Assembly: GCF_049341845.1 (NCBI RefSeq)
Contig: NZ_JBMPIT010000004.1
Coordinates: 307,475 to 371,474, forward strand
DNA length: 64,000 nt
Origin: Curtobacterium guangdongense
GTDB taxonomy: Bacteria > Actinomycetota > Actinomycetes > Actinomycetales > Microbacteriaceae
Direction: 5' to 3'
The notes beneath the pieces are model-generated. The model made no database searches. It was not told the origin of the DNA and worked only from the letters and a program-made list of their open reading frames with translations. A program made the position numbers and the translations under genes. Positions 18,505-25,632 of the stretch are shown one piece after another (within the stretch, counting starts at the first letter, position 1; every line of letters starts with the position of its first letter).

Positions 18505-18540
18505 CGCGGGCGCTCGTCGCTGCCCGCTGCCCGCTACCCG

Positions 18541-18768
18541 CTACGCGGAAGGACCAGGCGACGCCGGTGCGTCGTCGTCGTCGTCATCGTCGTCGAACAG
18601 CGCCGGGTACTTCAGGCGCTCGATGCGCAGCACACGCTCCTGCGCCGACAGTCGCAGCACCCGGATCGCAGCGAACACGAGCACGATGAGCGCCACGGTG
18701 AGCACGGCGAGTGCGAGCAAGAAGAGCACGTACGGAATGAACACGATGCTGTAGCCCCCGTCGATCAT
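18541..18768 (-). CDS. small single-pass membrane protein with poly-Asp tail
   Basis: This 75-residue protein has one long hydrophobic helix (about residues 8-36), a basic stretch (RVLRLSAQERVLRIERLK), then eight consecutive Asp residues and a Pro/Ser tail. The Asp run is encoded by a GAC/GAT triplet repeat at about 18568-18592 that could vary in length. TAGGGT lies 6 nt before ATG 18768, giving a leaderless start. I recognise no family. Confidence 0.7.
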   Translation of the reverse strand: MIDGGYSIVFIPYVLFLLALAVLTVALIVLVFAAIRVLRLSAQERVLRIERLKYPALFDDDDDDDDAPASPGPSA

Positions 18769-18817
18769 GCGTCGACCCTATCGACACCCGCGTCGCGCCC
18801 CGCCGTAGGCTGAGCAC

Positions 18818-19603
18818 GTGACCAGGACTGCGGACGGCTCGGCGGGGGACGCCGACTACGGCACGATCGGCGCCGGGTACGGCAGGTACCGCCGACCGGA
18901 ACCCACGTTCGCCAGGGCCATCGCGAAGGCCCTCGGCGATGCCCGCACCGTCCTCAACGTCGGCGCGGGAGCCGGTTCGTACGAGCCCAAGGACCGCGAC
19001 GTCACGCCCGTGGAGCCGTCGGAGTCCATGCGGGCGCAGCGCCCTGCCGAGCTCGCGACGGCGATCGACGCCACGGCCGAGGACCTGCCGTTCGCGGACG
19101 ACACCTTCGACGCCGCGATGACGACGTTCTCCGTGCACCAGTGGACCGACCTGGAGCGCGGTCTCGCCGAGGTGCGCCGGGTGACGAGGGGCCCGGTCGT
19201 GGTGCTCACGTGCGACCCGACCCGCGTCGAGGACTACTGGCTCGCCGAGTACGCCCCCGACGTGATGGCGACGGAGGCCCGTCGGTACCCCGCGCTCGAC
19301 CGCATCGCCAGCGCCCTCGGCGGCGACGTCGAGACCACCCGCATCCCGATCCCCTTCACGTGCGTCGACGGGTTCTCCGAGGCCTACTACGGCCGACCGG
19401 AGCGGCTCCTCGACCCGGGTGCCCGCAAGGCGAACTCGGCGTGGTCCTTCGTCGACGAGATGAGCGCGGCCCGCAGCGTCGCCGCACTCCGGACCGCGCT
19501 CGAGACCGGCGCGTGGGACGCCCGCCACGGCGCCCTGCGCGTCCAGCCCTCGTACGACGGCTCGCTCGTGCTCTTGACAGCGGCTCCTAGACTGGTCGGA
19601 TGA
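18818..19603 (+). CDS. class I SAM-dependent methyltransferase
   Basis: This 261-residue methyltransferase has motif I TVLNVGAGAGSYEP (about residues 44-57), the acidic end of strand two (DVTPVEPS) and EDLPFADDTFDAAMTTFSVH (about 87-106), typical of the Methyltransf_11 group. The substrate is unknown. GTG 18818 has TAGGCT 6 nt upstream (leaderless). The stop codon at 19601-19603 overlaps the ATG of an 18-codon leader ORF that precedes the FBP gene. Confidence 0.88.
   Translation: MTRTADGSAGDADYGTIGAGYGRYRRPEPTFARAIAKALGDARTVLNVGAGAGSYEPKDRDVTPVEPSESMRAQRPAELATAIDATAEDLPFADDTFDAAMTTFSVHQWTDLERGLAEVRRVTRGPVVVLTCDPTRVEDYWLAEYAPDVMATEARRYPALDRIASALGGDVETTRIPIPFTCVDGFSEAYYGRPERLLDPGARKANSAWSFVDEMSAARSVAALRTALETGAWDARHGALRVQPSYDGSLVLLTAAPRLVG
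19588..19593 (+). promoter_or_regulatory. -10 element for the leader ORF of the FBP gene
   Basis: TAGACT ends exactly 6 nt before ATG 19600, the same spacing as at some 25 other genes in the window. It lies inside the end of the methyltransferase gene, so the FBP transcription unit probably has its own promoter here. No good -35 hexamer is seen at the usual distance. Confidence 0.5.
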
Positions 19604-19656
19604 GCATCCGTTCCGAGGAGGTCGTCGGCGCCCACAGCGCCGGCATCAGGGCCTGA
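19600..19656 (+). CDS. 18-residue leader peptide upstream of the FBP gene
   Basis: A short ORF encodes MSIRSEEVVGAHSAGIRA followed by TGA. Its ATG overlaps the methyltransferase stop (ATGA), and TAGACT sits 6 nt upstream. Two hairpins (19667-19683 and 19728-19762) follow before the FBP start at 19783. Bases 19615-19621 (GAGGAGG) can also pair with 19713-19719 (CCTCCTC), so translation of the ORF would change the RNA fold. I infer a regulatory leader; conservation is untested. Confidence 0.5.
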   Translation: MSIRSEEVVGAHSAGIRA

Positions 19657-19666
19657 CGCCCCCGGT

Positions 19667-19683
19667 CGTGTCCGTCGGACACG
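19667..19683 (+). promoter_or_regulatory. hairpin 1 in the FBP leader
   Basis: CGTGTCC and GGACACG form a 7-bp perfect stem with a GTC loop, 10 nt after the leader-peptide stop codon. It is flanked on both sides by GCCCCCG. There is no U-run, so it is not a standard terminator by itself; it could be a pause or attenuation structure. Confidence 0.45.
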
Positions 19684-19727
19684 GCCCCCGTCGTCGTGCA
19701 CACGGCGTCGACCCTCCTCCAGAACAC

Positions 19728-19762
19728 CCGCTCGGCGCGGCGCATCCACGCGCCCCGAGCGG
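19728..19762 (+). promoter_or_regulatory. hairpin 2 in the FBP leader
   Basis: CCGCTCGG (19728-19735) pairs with CCGAGCGG (19755-19762), continued by an inner CGCG/CGCG helix after a 2-nt bulge. The stem ends 20 nt before the FBP start and could limit access to it. The upstream CCTCCTC (19713-19719) can instead pair inside the leader ORF. Confidence 0.45.
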
Positions 19763-19782
19763 CTCGACCGAAACGGTTCACC

Positions 19783-20265
19783 ATGCTCCCCATCAGCGAG
19801 AAGACCATCCGCGCGTCCTTCGTCAACGCCTCCCGCAAGGAGACGAGCGACATCACCCTGCCCACCGACTTCGAGGACATCGTCTGGGACGACCTCGACT
19901 ACCTCGGCTGGCGCGACCCGAAGATCGGTCGGCGTGCGTACGTCGTCGTGCCGACCCTCGACGGCGAGCTCGTCGGCATCCTGTTCCGGCAGGCCGACGC
20001 CTCGCCGAACTCCCGGGCGCAGTGCACGTGGTGCCAGGACGTGAAACTCCCGAACGACGTCGTGTTCTACAGCGCGAAGCGGTCGGGCAAGGCCGGTCGG
20101 AACGGCAACACCGTCGGCACCCTGGTCTGCGAGGACTTCCAGTGCTCCCGCAACGTCCGGAAGCTGCCGCCGCCCGCCTACGAGGGCTACGACGTCGAGG
20201 CGGCTCGGCTCCAGCGGATCGAGGACCTCCAGCTCCGCGCGGCGGGCTTCGCCGCCGAGGTCTGA
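19783..20265 (+). CDS. FBP (elongation factor G-binding, FusB-like) protein
   Basis: This 160-residue protein has the FBP C-terminal treble-clef zinc finger, with cysteines in CTWC (about residues 82-85) and CEDFQC (about 116-121), and the preceding region WDDLDYLGWRDP. FusB-type relatives bind EF-G and release it from fusidic-acid-stalled ribosomes; actinobacterial members are less studied. Whether this copy confers resistance or has a housekeeping role is open. ATG 19783 has no clear Shine-Dalgarno and follows a 180-nt leader with a short ORF and two hairpins, so expression is probably controlled after initiation of transcription. Confidence 0.85.
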   Translation: MLPISEKTIRASFVNASRKETSDITLPTDFEDIVWDDLDYLGWRDPKIGRRAYVVVPTLDGELVGILFRQADASPNSRAQCTWCQDVKLPNDVVFYSAKRSGKAGRNGNTVGTLVCEDFQCSRNVRKLPPPAYEGYDVEAARLQRIEDLQLRAAGFAAEV

Positions 20266-20280
20266 GGGGCGCCACTCCCC

Positions 20281-20339
20281 GCGTAGGAGGTCGAATCGCG
20301 CGTTGGAGGTCGGATCTTCCGACCTCCAACGCGCGATTC
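20281..20339. repeat. palindromic repeat element, family 2, copy 2
   Basis: A half-site GCGTAGGAGGTC (20281-20292) is followed by a perfect 22-bp stem (20293-20314 with 20318-20339; arm begins GAATCGCGCGTTGGAGGT) around a 3-nt loop. Against copy 1 at 6517 the arm has T for A in TTGGAGG, and the opposite arm carries the matching change, so pairing was kept. It lies just after the FBP stop. Confidence 0.85.
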
Positions 20340-20377
20340 CGCTTTCCCAACCACGTGTTGTGGGTGAGAACGTGCAT

Positions 20378-20417
20378 GCCGGGAGGCACGGTGCCAGGCC
20401 GCCACGAGCCTCCCGGC
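20378..20417. repeat. palindromic repeat element, family 1, copy 3
   Basis: GCCGGGAGGC and GCCTCCCGGC form the outer 10-bp stem. The interior (ACGGTGCC against GCCACGA) pairs only partly because the two arms belong to different sequence variants of the family. It lies between the FBP gene and the urate operon promoter. Confidence 0.75.
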
Positions 20418-20472
20418 CGCGTTTCAGGGCGGTGGCCGGCCGACCAAGGGGACACCGGACGGAAATCCCCGT

Positions 20473-20493
20473 GAAACACGCGTTCCATAGCGT
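20473..20493 (+). promoter_or_regulatory. urate operon promoter motif GAAACA-N7-CATAGCGT
   Basis: GAAACA (20473-20478), seven bases, then CATAGCGT (20486-20493), whose TAGCGT acts as a -10 six nt before ATG 20500. The identical GAAACA-N7-CATAGCGT arrangement occurs in front of the NCS2 permease gene (23715-23735, minus strand). Neither has a recognisable -35, so the shared GAAACA may be an activator or repressor half-site. Confidence 0.6.
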
Positions 20494-20499
20494 TGCCGC

Positions 20500-21297
20500 A
20501 TGGACCTCGGCGATTTCAACGACGCGACCGCCCTCGACGCAGCCTCGACCGTCCGCGGGTGGGCCGACGTCCCGGCATGGGTGGATGCCCTCGTCGCAGC
20601 CCGGCCGTTCGGCTCCGTCGCCGCACTGATCGAGCGTGCGCGCGCCGACGCTGCGGACTGGGGCGGGCCCGAGCTCGACGCGGCACTCGCGCACCACCCG
20701 CGCATCGGGGAGCGGGCGACGGACGCGTCCTCGGCGCGGGAGCAGTCCTCGATGCGCACCGCCGACGAGGACGTCACCGCGCAGATCGCCTCGGGCAACG
20801 CGGCCTACGAGGAACGGTTCGGCCGCGTGTTCCTCGTGCGTGCGGCCGGGCGGACCCCCTCGGAGCTGCTCGCGGAGCTGACCCGACGCCTGTCAAACGA
20901 GCCGTCTCGGGAGACGGACGAAGCCGCCCGGGCGCTGGCCGACATCGCCGTGCACCGCATCCGCGCGACGTTCGGCGTCGCGCACCTGACCACGCACGTC
21001 CTCAACGCGACGACCGGCACCCCTGCAGTCGGCGTCGGGCTGACGCTCCGCGGACCGTCCGGGGACGTCGTCGCGACCGGGACGACGGACGCCGACGGTC
21101 GCGCTGCCCTCGGGCCGGACGTGCTCGCTCGCGGCGACCATGAACTCCGCTTCGCGACCGGCGCCTGGTTCGCCGACGCCGGCGTCCCGACGTTCCACCC
21201 GTCCGTGACCGTGGCGTTCACCGTCGCGGGCACCGACCACATGCACGTGCCACTGCTGCTGAGCCCCTTCGCCTACAGCACCTACCGAGGGAGTTGA
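20500..21297 (+). CDS. OHCU decarboxylase / 5-hydroxyisourate hydrolase fusion
   Basis: This 265-residue bifunctional protein completes urate breakdown to S-allantoin. Residues 1-158 are a 2-oxo-4-hydroxy-4-carboxy-5-ureidoimidazoline decarboxylase (AHHPRIGE, about 65-72, holds the catalytic His). Residues 160-265 are a transthyretin-like 5-hydroxyisourate hydrolase (LTTHVLNATTGTPA and the C-terminal YRGS signature). Acting after urate oxidase, the two domains run in reverse chemical order, hydrolase then decarboxylase. The urate oxidase gene begins 3 nt after its stop. Confidence 0.95.
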   Translation: MDLGDFNDATALDAASTVRGWADVPAWVDALVAARPFGSVAALIERARADAADWGGPELDAALAHHPRIGERATDASSAREQSSMRTADEDVTAQIASGNAAYEERFGRVFLVRAAGRTPSELLAELTRRLSNEPSRETDEAARALADIAVHRIRATFGVAHLTTHVLNATTGTPAVGVGLTLRGPSGDVVATGTTDADGRAALGPDVLARGDHELRFATGAWFADAGVPTFHPSVTVAFTVAGTDHMHVPLLLSPFAYSTYRGS

Positions 21298-21300
21298 CCC

Positions 21301-22206
21301 ATGACCGTCCACCTGGGACCGAACAAGTACGGTAAGGCCGAGAACCGTCTGGTGCGGGTGACCCGCCACGGGGACCGGCACGAGCTCGCGGACCTGACGG
21401 TGACGTCGCAGCTCACCGGCGCCTTCGACGAGTCCTTCACGACCGGCGACAACGCGTCGATCGTCGCGACGGACACCCAGAAGAACACCGTCTTCGCCTT
21501 CGCCAAGGAGTACGGCGTGGGCGCGCCGGAGGAGTTCCTCGCACTGCTCGCCTCGCACTTCACCACCGAGTTCGACTGGGTCACGGGCGGGCTCTGGCAG
21601 GCGGAAGTGCACCCGTGGGAGCGCATCACCGTCGACGGGCAGCCGCACGACCACTCGTTCCGGCGGACCGGTTCGGGCACCAGGCTCGCGACCGTGCAGG
21701 TGTCGGACGGGCAGCGCCACGTCACCGGCGGGGTGAAGGACCTCGTCGTCCTGAAGTCGACCGGCTCCGAGTTCCACGGGTTCCCGCGGACGCGGTTCAC
21801 GACGCTGCCGGAGGTCACCGACCGGATCATGGCGACCGAGGTCACCGCCCGGTGGCGCTACCTGCCGGAAGCGGTGTCGGCCGGGATCGACTACGACGAG
21901 GTGTACGCCTCCGTCGTCGCGGTCATGCTCGAGCAGTTCGCGACCGTGCACTCCCTCGCCCTGCAGCAGACCCTGTTCGAGATGGGCCGCGCGGCGATCG
22001 AGCTCCGTCCGGAACTCGCCGAGGTGCGCTTCGCGATGCCGAACAAGCACCACTTCGTCGTGGACCTGTCGCCGTTCGACATGACGAACGAGAACGAGGT
22101 CTTCATCGCTGCCGATCGTCCCTACGGCCTCATCGAGGGGACGGTCGTCCGCGACGGTGTCGAGGACGCCCCCGCGGCGTGGGAGCACCTCCCCGCGTTC
22201 ATCTGA
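21301..22206 (+). CDS. uox: urate oxidase (uricase)
   Basis: This 301-residue uricase oxidises urate to 5-hydroxyisourate with O2. The cofactor-free catalytic residues can be placed as Lys in NKYGKAENRLVRV (about residues 9-12), Thr in SIVATDTQKNT (about 58) and His in MPNKHHFVVDLSPF (about 250). A Shine-Dalgarno GAGGGAG lies in the end of the upstream fusion gene. The pair forms a compact operon whose products act in sequence on urate, and the opposing NCS2 permease probably imports the substrate. Confidence 0.97.
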   Translation: MTVHLGPNKYGKAENRLVRVTRHGDRHELADLTVTSQLTGAFDESFTTGDNASIVATDTQKNTVFAFAKEYGVGAPEEFLALLASHFTTEFDWVTGGLWQAEVHPWERITVDGQPHDHSFRRTGSGTRLATVQVSDGQRHVTGGVKDLVVLKSTGSEFHGFPRTRFTTLPEVTDRIMATEVTARWRYLPEAVSAGIDYDEVYASVVAVMLEQFATVHSLALQQTLFEMGRAAIELRPELAEVRFAMPNKHHFVVDLSPFDMTNENEVFIAADRPYGLIEGTVVRDGVEDAPAAWEHLPAFI

Positions 22207-22218
22207 CCGGCGGTTCGC

Positions 22219-22267
22219 CGAGACGCCGCCGAAGCCCCGGGCATCTCGGGGATCCGGCGGCGTCTCG
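22219..22267. terminator. bidirectional terminator hairpin between urate oxidase and permease
   Basis: CGAGACGCCGCCG and its inverted copy form a perfect 13-bp stem (22219-22231 with 22255-22267), with an inner CCCCG/CGGGG stem. It fills the 72-nt gap between two convergent stop codons. Confidence 0.65.
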
Positions 22268-22278
22268 CGGAGCGCGGC

Positions 22279-23676
22279 CTACTCCCGCACGGGCTCCCGC
22301 CCGGGGAGCGCGATCGGCGCCGTCGAGCGGACCCCGTCGTAGGAGCCCACCGCCGGGTCCTCGCCGTACCGATCGGCCACGGAACGCGACCCGAGCAGCA
22401 GGTTGAGCAGGATCGCCGCGACGGCCCCGGCCGAGATCCCCGAGTCGAAGACCAGCGTGAACCACGTCGGGAACGCGCCGTAGATCGACGGCGCGATCGT
22501 GGGCAGCAGCCCGATGCCGAGGGGCAGCGCCACCACCAACACGTTCCGGTTGTCGAACCGCACCTTCGAGAGCGTCCTGATGCCGCTCGCCGCGACCATC
22601 CCGAACAGCGCCACTCCGGCACCACCGAGGACCGCGTGCGGGATCGCCTCGACCACCGCGGCCACCTTCGGCACCAGCCCGAGCACGACGAGGATCCCGC
22701 CGGCAGCGGTGGCGACGTAGCGCGAGCGGACCCCGGTCAGCGCCACGAGGCCGACGTTCTGCGCGAAGGCCGTGTACGGGAACGTGTTGAACACCCCGCC
22801 GACGACCGTGCCGAGCCCGTCCGCACGGAGTCCGTCGGCCAGGGTGCGCTTCGACACGGGACGCCCGGTGACCTCTCCGACGGCGATCATGTCCCCGGTC
22901 GTCTCGGTCATGATCACGAGTCCGACGACGAGCATCGACACGATGGAGGCCAGGTCGAACGTCGGCAGCCCGAAGTGGAACGGCGTGACGAACGCGAACC
23001 ACGACGCGGATCCGATGCTCGAACCGTCCACCATGCCGGGCACGAACAGCGCGGCGACGGTCCCGACCAACAGCCCGAACAGCACCGAGACCCGTGCGAG
23101 TCCCCGAGGCGCGAACCGCTCCACGAGGACGATCGCCAGCAGCACCCCGGCGGCGAACGCGACGTCGAGCGGCTTCGCTGCGCCGTCCTTCCCGCCGTCG
23201 GTGACCCATCCGGCAGCGACGCTCATCAGCGACAGCCCGATGACGAGGATGACGGTCCCGGTCACGATCGGCGGGAACAACCGCACCAACTGGGCGAACC
23301 AGGGTGCGACCACCACCATGAACACGCCGCACGCGATCGTCGCCCCGTAGACGGCGGTGATCCCGTGCTGCGATCCGATCGCGATCATCGGTCCGACCGC
23401 GGCGAACGTCACGCCCTGCACGAGCGGCAGCCGGACGCCGAACCGCCAGAAGCCGACGGACTGCACGATCGTGGCGAGCCCGGCGACGAACAGGTCGGCG
23501 CTGATCAGGAACGCGAGATCGGCGCTCGAGAACCCGAGCGCTCCTCCGACGATGAGCGGGACGGCGATCGCCCCCGCGTACATCGCGAGGACGTGCTGCA
23601 GCCCGAGCGGCAGCAGTCGTGCGAGCGGCGGAACGGTGTCGACGCCGTCCTCGCCCCTGGTCTTCGTGGTCGTCAT
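22279..23676 (-). CDS. NCS2 family nucleobase:cation symporter (urate/xanthine permease)
   Basis: This 465-residue membrane transporter of the nucleobase-cation-symporter-2 (NAT) family starts with LLPLGLQHVLAMYAGAIAVP (about residues 22-41), has about 14 helices, and carries the family motif region ETTGDMIAVGEVTGRPVSKR (about 262-281). Given the convergent urate-degradation genes and the shared promoter motif, urate is the likeliest substrate, with xanthine as the alternative. ATG 23676 follows GAGGGG at good spacing. Confidence 0.92.
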   Translation of the reverse strand: MTTTKTRGEDGVDTVPPLARLLPLGLQHVLAMYAGAIAVPLIVGGALGFSSADLAFLISADLFVAGLATIVQSVGFWRFGVRLPLVQGVTFAAVGPMIAIGSQHGITAVYGATIACGVFMVVVAPWFAQLVRLFPPIVTGTVILVIGLSLMSVAAGWVTDGGKDGAAKPLDVAFAAGVLLAIVLVERFAPRGLARVSVLFGLLVGTVAALFVPGMVDGSSIGSASWFAFVTPFHFGLPTFDLASIVSMLVVGLVIMTETTGDMIAVGEVTGRPVSKRTLADGLRADGLGTVVGGVFNTFPYTAFAQNVGLVALTGVRSRYVATAAGGILVVLGLVPKVAAVVEAIPHAVLGGAGVALFGMVAASGIRTLSKVRFDNRNVLVVALPLGIGLLPTIAPSIYGAFPTWFTLVFDSGISAGAVAAILLNLLLGSRSVADRYGEDPAVGSYDGVRSTAPIALPGREPVRE

Positions 23677-23714
23677 GACTGCCCCTCGCGGTCGGTGGAT
23701 TCCCTGTCCTCTGG

Positions 23715-23735
23715 ACGCTATGCAGCCCCTGTTTC
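23715..23735 (-). promoter_or_regulatory. permease promoter motif GAAACA-N7-CATAGCGT
   Basis: Read on the minus strand this matches the urate operon promoter element exactly in both boxes and in spacing. TAGCGT would place transcription start about 33 nt upstream of the permease ATG. The match links the permease to the urate genes as one regulon. Confidence 0.6.
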
Positions 23736-23786
23736 GCCGAGGTGACGGCGGTGGGTCGCGTGGATCACGCGCCCACGGCCCGAAAC

Positions 23787-23828
23787 GGACGGGAGGCCCG
23801 GTGCCAGCCTGCACCGAGCCTCCCGTCC
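23787..23828. repeat. palindromic repeat element, family 1, copy 4
   Basis: GGACGGGAGGCCCGGTGC pairs with GCACCGAGCCTCCCGTCC with one C/A mismatch around a 6-nt loop. It begins 16 nt beyond the stop of the aldo/keto reductase gene (minus strand), in the terminator position. Confidence 0.85.
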
Positions 23829-23843
23829 TGGAGACGGCCGGGT

Positions 23844-24830
23844 CTACCGCCCGATGCCCGACATGTCGGGGTAGCGGTCGCCCGTCGGGGCGGGCAGCGC
23901 CGACAGGCGCGCCACCTGGTCGGCGGTGAGGGTGAGGTCGGCTGCGCCGACGTTCTCCTCGAGCCGCGAGACCCGCTTCGTGCCGGGGATGGGGACGATG
24001 TCGTCGCCCTGGGCCAGCAGCCACGCGAGGGCGACCTGCGCGGGAGTCGCGCCGGCCTCGGTCGCGACGGCCTGGACCTCGTCGACGATGCGCATGTTCG
24101 ACGCGAACGCTTCCTCTTGGAAGCGAGGGTTCGCCAACCGGAAATCGTCGGCGTCGAGATCGGACGGCTTCGTGATCGCGCCCGTCAGGAACCCGCGGCC
24201 GAGCGGGGAGTACGGCACCAGGCCGATGCCGAGCTCGCGGAGGGTGTCGAGCACGCCGTCCTCGGGGTCGCGCGTCCACAGGGAGTACTCGCTCTGCAGC
24301 GCCGTGATCGGGTGGACGGCGTGCGCCTTCCGGATCGTCTCGGCACCGGCCTCCGACAGGCCGATGTGGCGGATCTTGCCCTCCTGCACGAAGCCGGCGA
24401 GCTGGCCGACGACGTCCTCGATCGGCACCTTCGGGTCGACGCGGTGCTGGTACCAGAGGTCGATGTGGTCGGTGCCGAGGCGCTGGAGCGACCCCTCGAG
24501 GGCGATGCGCACCGAGTCGGGGTCCGAGCTGATCGCGCGTTCGGTGCTCGGCGTGATCTCGCCGGGCGTGTGTGTGATGATGCCGAACTTCGTGGCGAGG
24601 ACGACGTCGTCGCGGCGGTCCGCGATCGCGCGGGCGACGAGCTCCTCGTTGATGTACGGGCCGTACATCTCGGCGGTGTCGATGAGCGTGACGCCCAGGT
24701 CGAGCGCGCGGTGGATGGTGCGGATCGACTCGTCGTCGTCCGTGCCGGCGCCCGAGTAGAAGGCGCTCATCCCCATGGTGCCGAGGCCGATCGCGCCGAC
24801 CTCGAGTTCTCCGAGTTTCCGTGTCTGCAT
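23844..24830 (-). CDS. aldo/keto reductase
   Basis: This 328-residue NADPH-dependent AKR of the YakC/AKR13-like group carries the catalytic Asp and Tyr in LIDTAEMYGPYINEEL (about residues 48-63), Lys in LATKFG (about 82) and His in DLWYQHRVDPKVPIED (about 125). The cofactor-binding PIPGTKRVSRLEENVGA lies near the C-terminus (about 281). The carbonyl substrate is unknown. It is the first of four AKR genes in the window. Confidence 0.93.
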   Translation of the reverse strand: MQTRKLGELEVGAIGLGTMGMSAFYSGAGTDDDESIRTIHRALDLGVTLIDTAEMYGPYINEELVARAIADRRDDVVLATKFGIITHTPGEITPSTERAISSDPDSVRIALEGSLQRLGTDHIDLWYQHRVDPKVPIEDVVGQLAGFVQEGKIRHIGLSEAGAETIRKAHAVHPITALQSEYSLWTRDPEDGVLDTLRELGIGLVPYSPLGRGFLTGAITKPSDLDADDFRLANPRFQEEAFASNMRIVDEVQAVATEAGATPAQVALAWLLAQGDDIVPIPGTKRVSRLEENVGAADLTLTADQVARLSALPAPTGDRYPDMSGIGR

Positions 24831-24958
24831 GCTCCCGGTCTACTCCGCGGTGCTCGGTTGGAGGGAGGCACCGGTCGTACCCGTCACGGGCGGGCCTGGT
24901 TCGTCCGGTTCCTCCAACGTCCGGGTCCGGTCGGCGGTCGTCTGCTCTGATCGGATGC

Positions 24959-25486
24959 GTGAACCTGTACTTCCGCCTGCTGCTCCTGCGCCTGAAGACC
25001 CGGACCGGACCACGACTGTCGCTCTGGGACGAGGCGCGGACGCCGTTCCGGGTGACCCTCACCGACCTCGACCCGCTGCGGCACGTGAACAACGGCAAGT
25101 ACCTGTCGTTGCTCGACCTCGGGCGGCTCGACCTGATGCTCCGGTCGGGCTTCTGGGGCTCGTTGACCGACCGCGGGTGGTACCCGGTCGTCGCGGCGCA
25201 GACGATCACGTACAAGCGGTCGCTGACGCTCGGGCAGCGGTTCGAGCTGGTGACGCGGGTGCTCGGCGTGGACGAGCGGTCGGTGTACCTCGAGCAGACG
25301 TTCGTCCGGCGGGGAAAGGTCATCGCGCGTGCGGTCGTGCAGGGGCGGTTCCTCCGGAAGACGGGCGGGACGGTGTCCCCGTCGGAGCTCCTCGACGCCG
25401 TGGGTGGGGCGCCGTCCGACCTCGCGCTGCCCGAGTGGGTGCACGAATGGGCCGGTGCCGTCCGGATCAGCAGCGCCGCGGCGTGA
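24959..25486 (+). CDS. acyl-CoA thioesterase-like hotdog-fold protein
   Basis: This 175-residue protein has the 4HBT_2 hotdog signature TDLDPLRHVNNGKYLSLLDL (about residues 34-53), in which the HVNNG region holds the active-site helix. It probably hydrolyses acyl thioesters. GTG 24959 is chosen, with a weak -10 (TCTGAT) 7 nt upstream; no Shine-Dalgarno is visible. A long hairpin follows the gene. Confidence 0.82.
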   Translation: MNLYFRLLLLRLKTRTGPRLSLWDEARTPFRVTLTDLDPLRHVNNGKYLSLLDLGRLDLMLRSGFWGSLTDRGWYPVVAAQTITYKRSLTLGQRFELVTRVLGVDERSVYLEQTFVRRGKVIARAVVQGRFLRKTGGTVSPSELLDAVGGAPSDLALPEWVHEWAGAVRISSAAA

Positions 25487-25524
25487 CGCTCGGCCGCGCC
25501 GCCGCGTGGCCGCGCCGCCGCGTG

Positions 25525-25585
25525 ATCGAGGGAACAGAAAACGTCGGGTGGGCCCGGGGGATCCGACGTTTTCTGTTCCCTCGAT
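25525..25585. repeat. perfect 23-bp-stem palindrome
   Basis: Arms 25525-25547 and 25563-25585 are exact inverted copies over 23 bases (the arm includes GAGGGAACAGAAAACGTCGG) around a 15-nt GC-rich loop. It lies between two tandem genes, is unlike the other repeat families here, and is richer in A/T than its surroundings. It may be a terminator or a further dispersed element. Confidence 0.8.
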
Positions 25586-25632
25586 GGAGGGGGGAGGGGG
25601 AGCGTGGGAGAGGGAGCGCGTAGACAGGGTGG

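Noticed and set aside
23677..25323. Possible N-terminal extension of the permease into a 1000-residue frame
   Set aside because: The upstream part is the antisense shadow of the aldo/keto reductase region; the permease homology and a good Shine-Dalgarno place the start at 23676.
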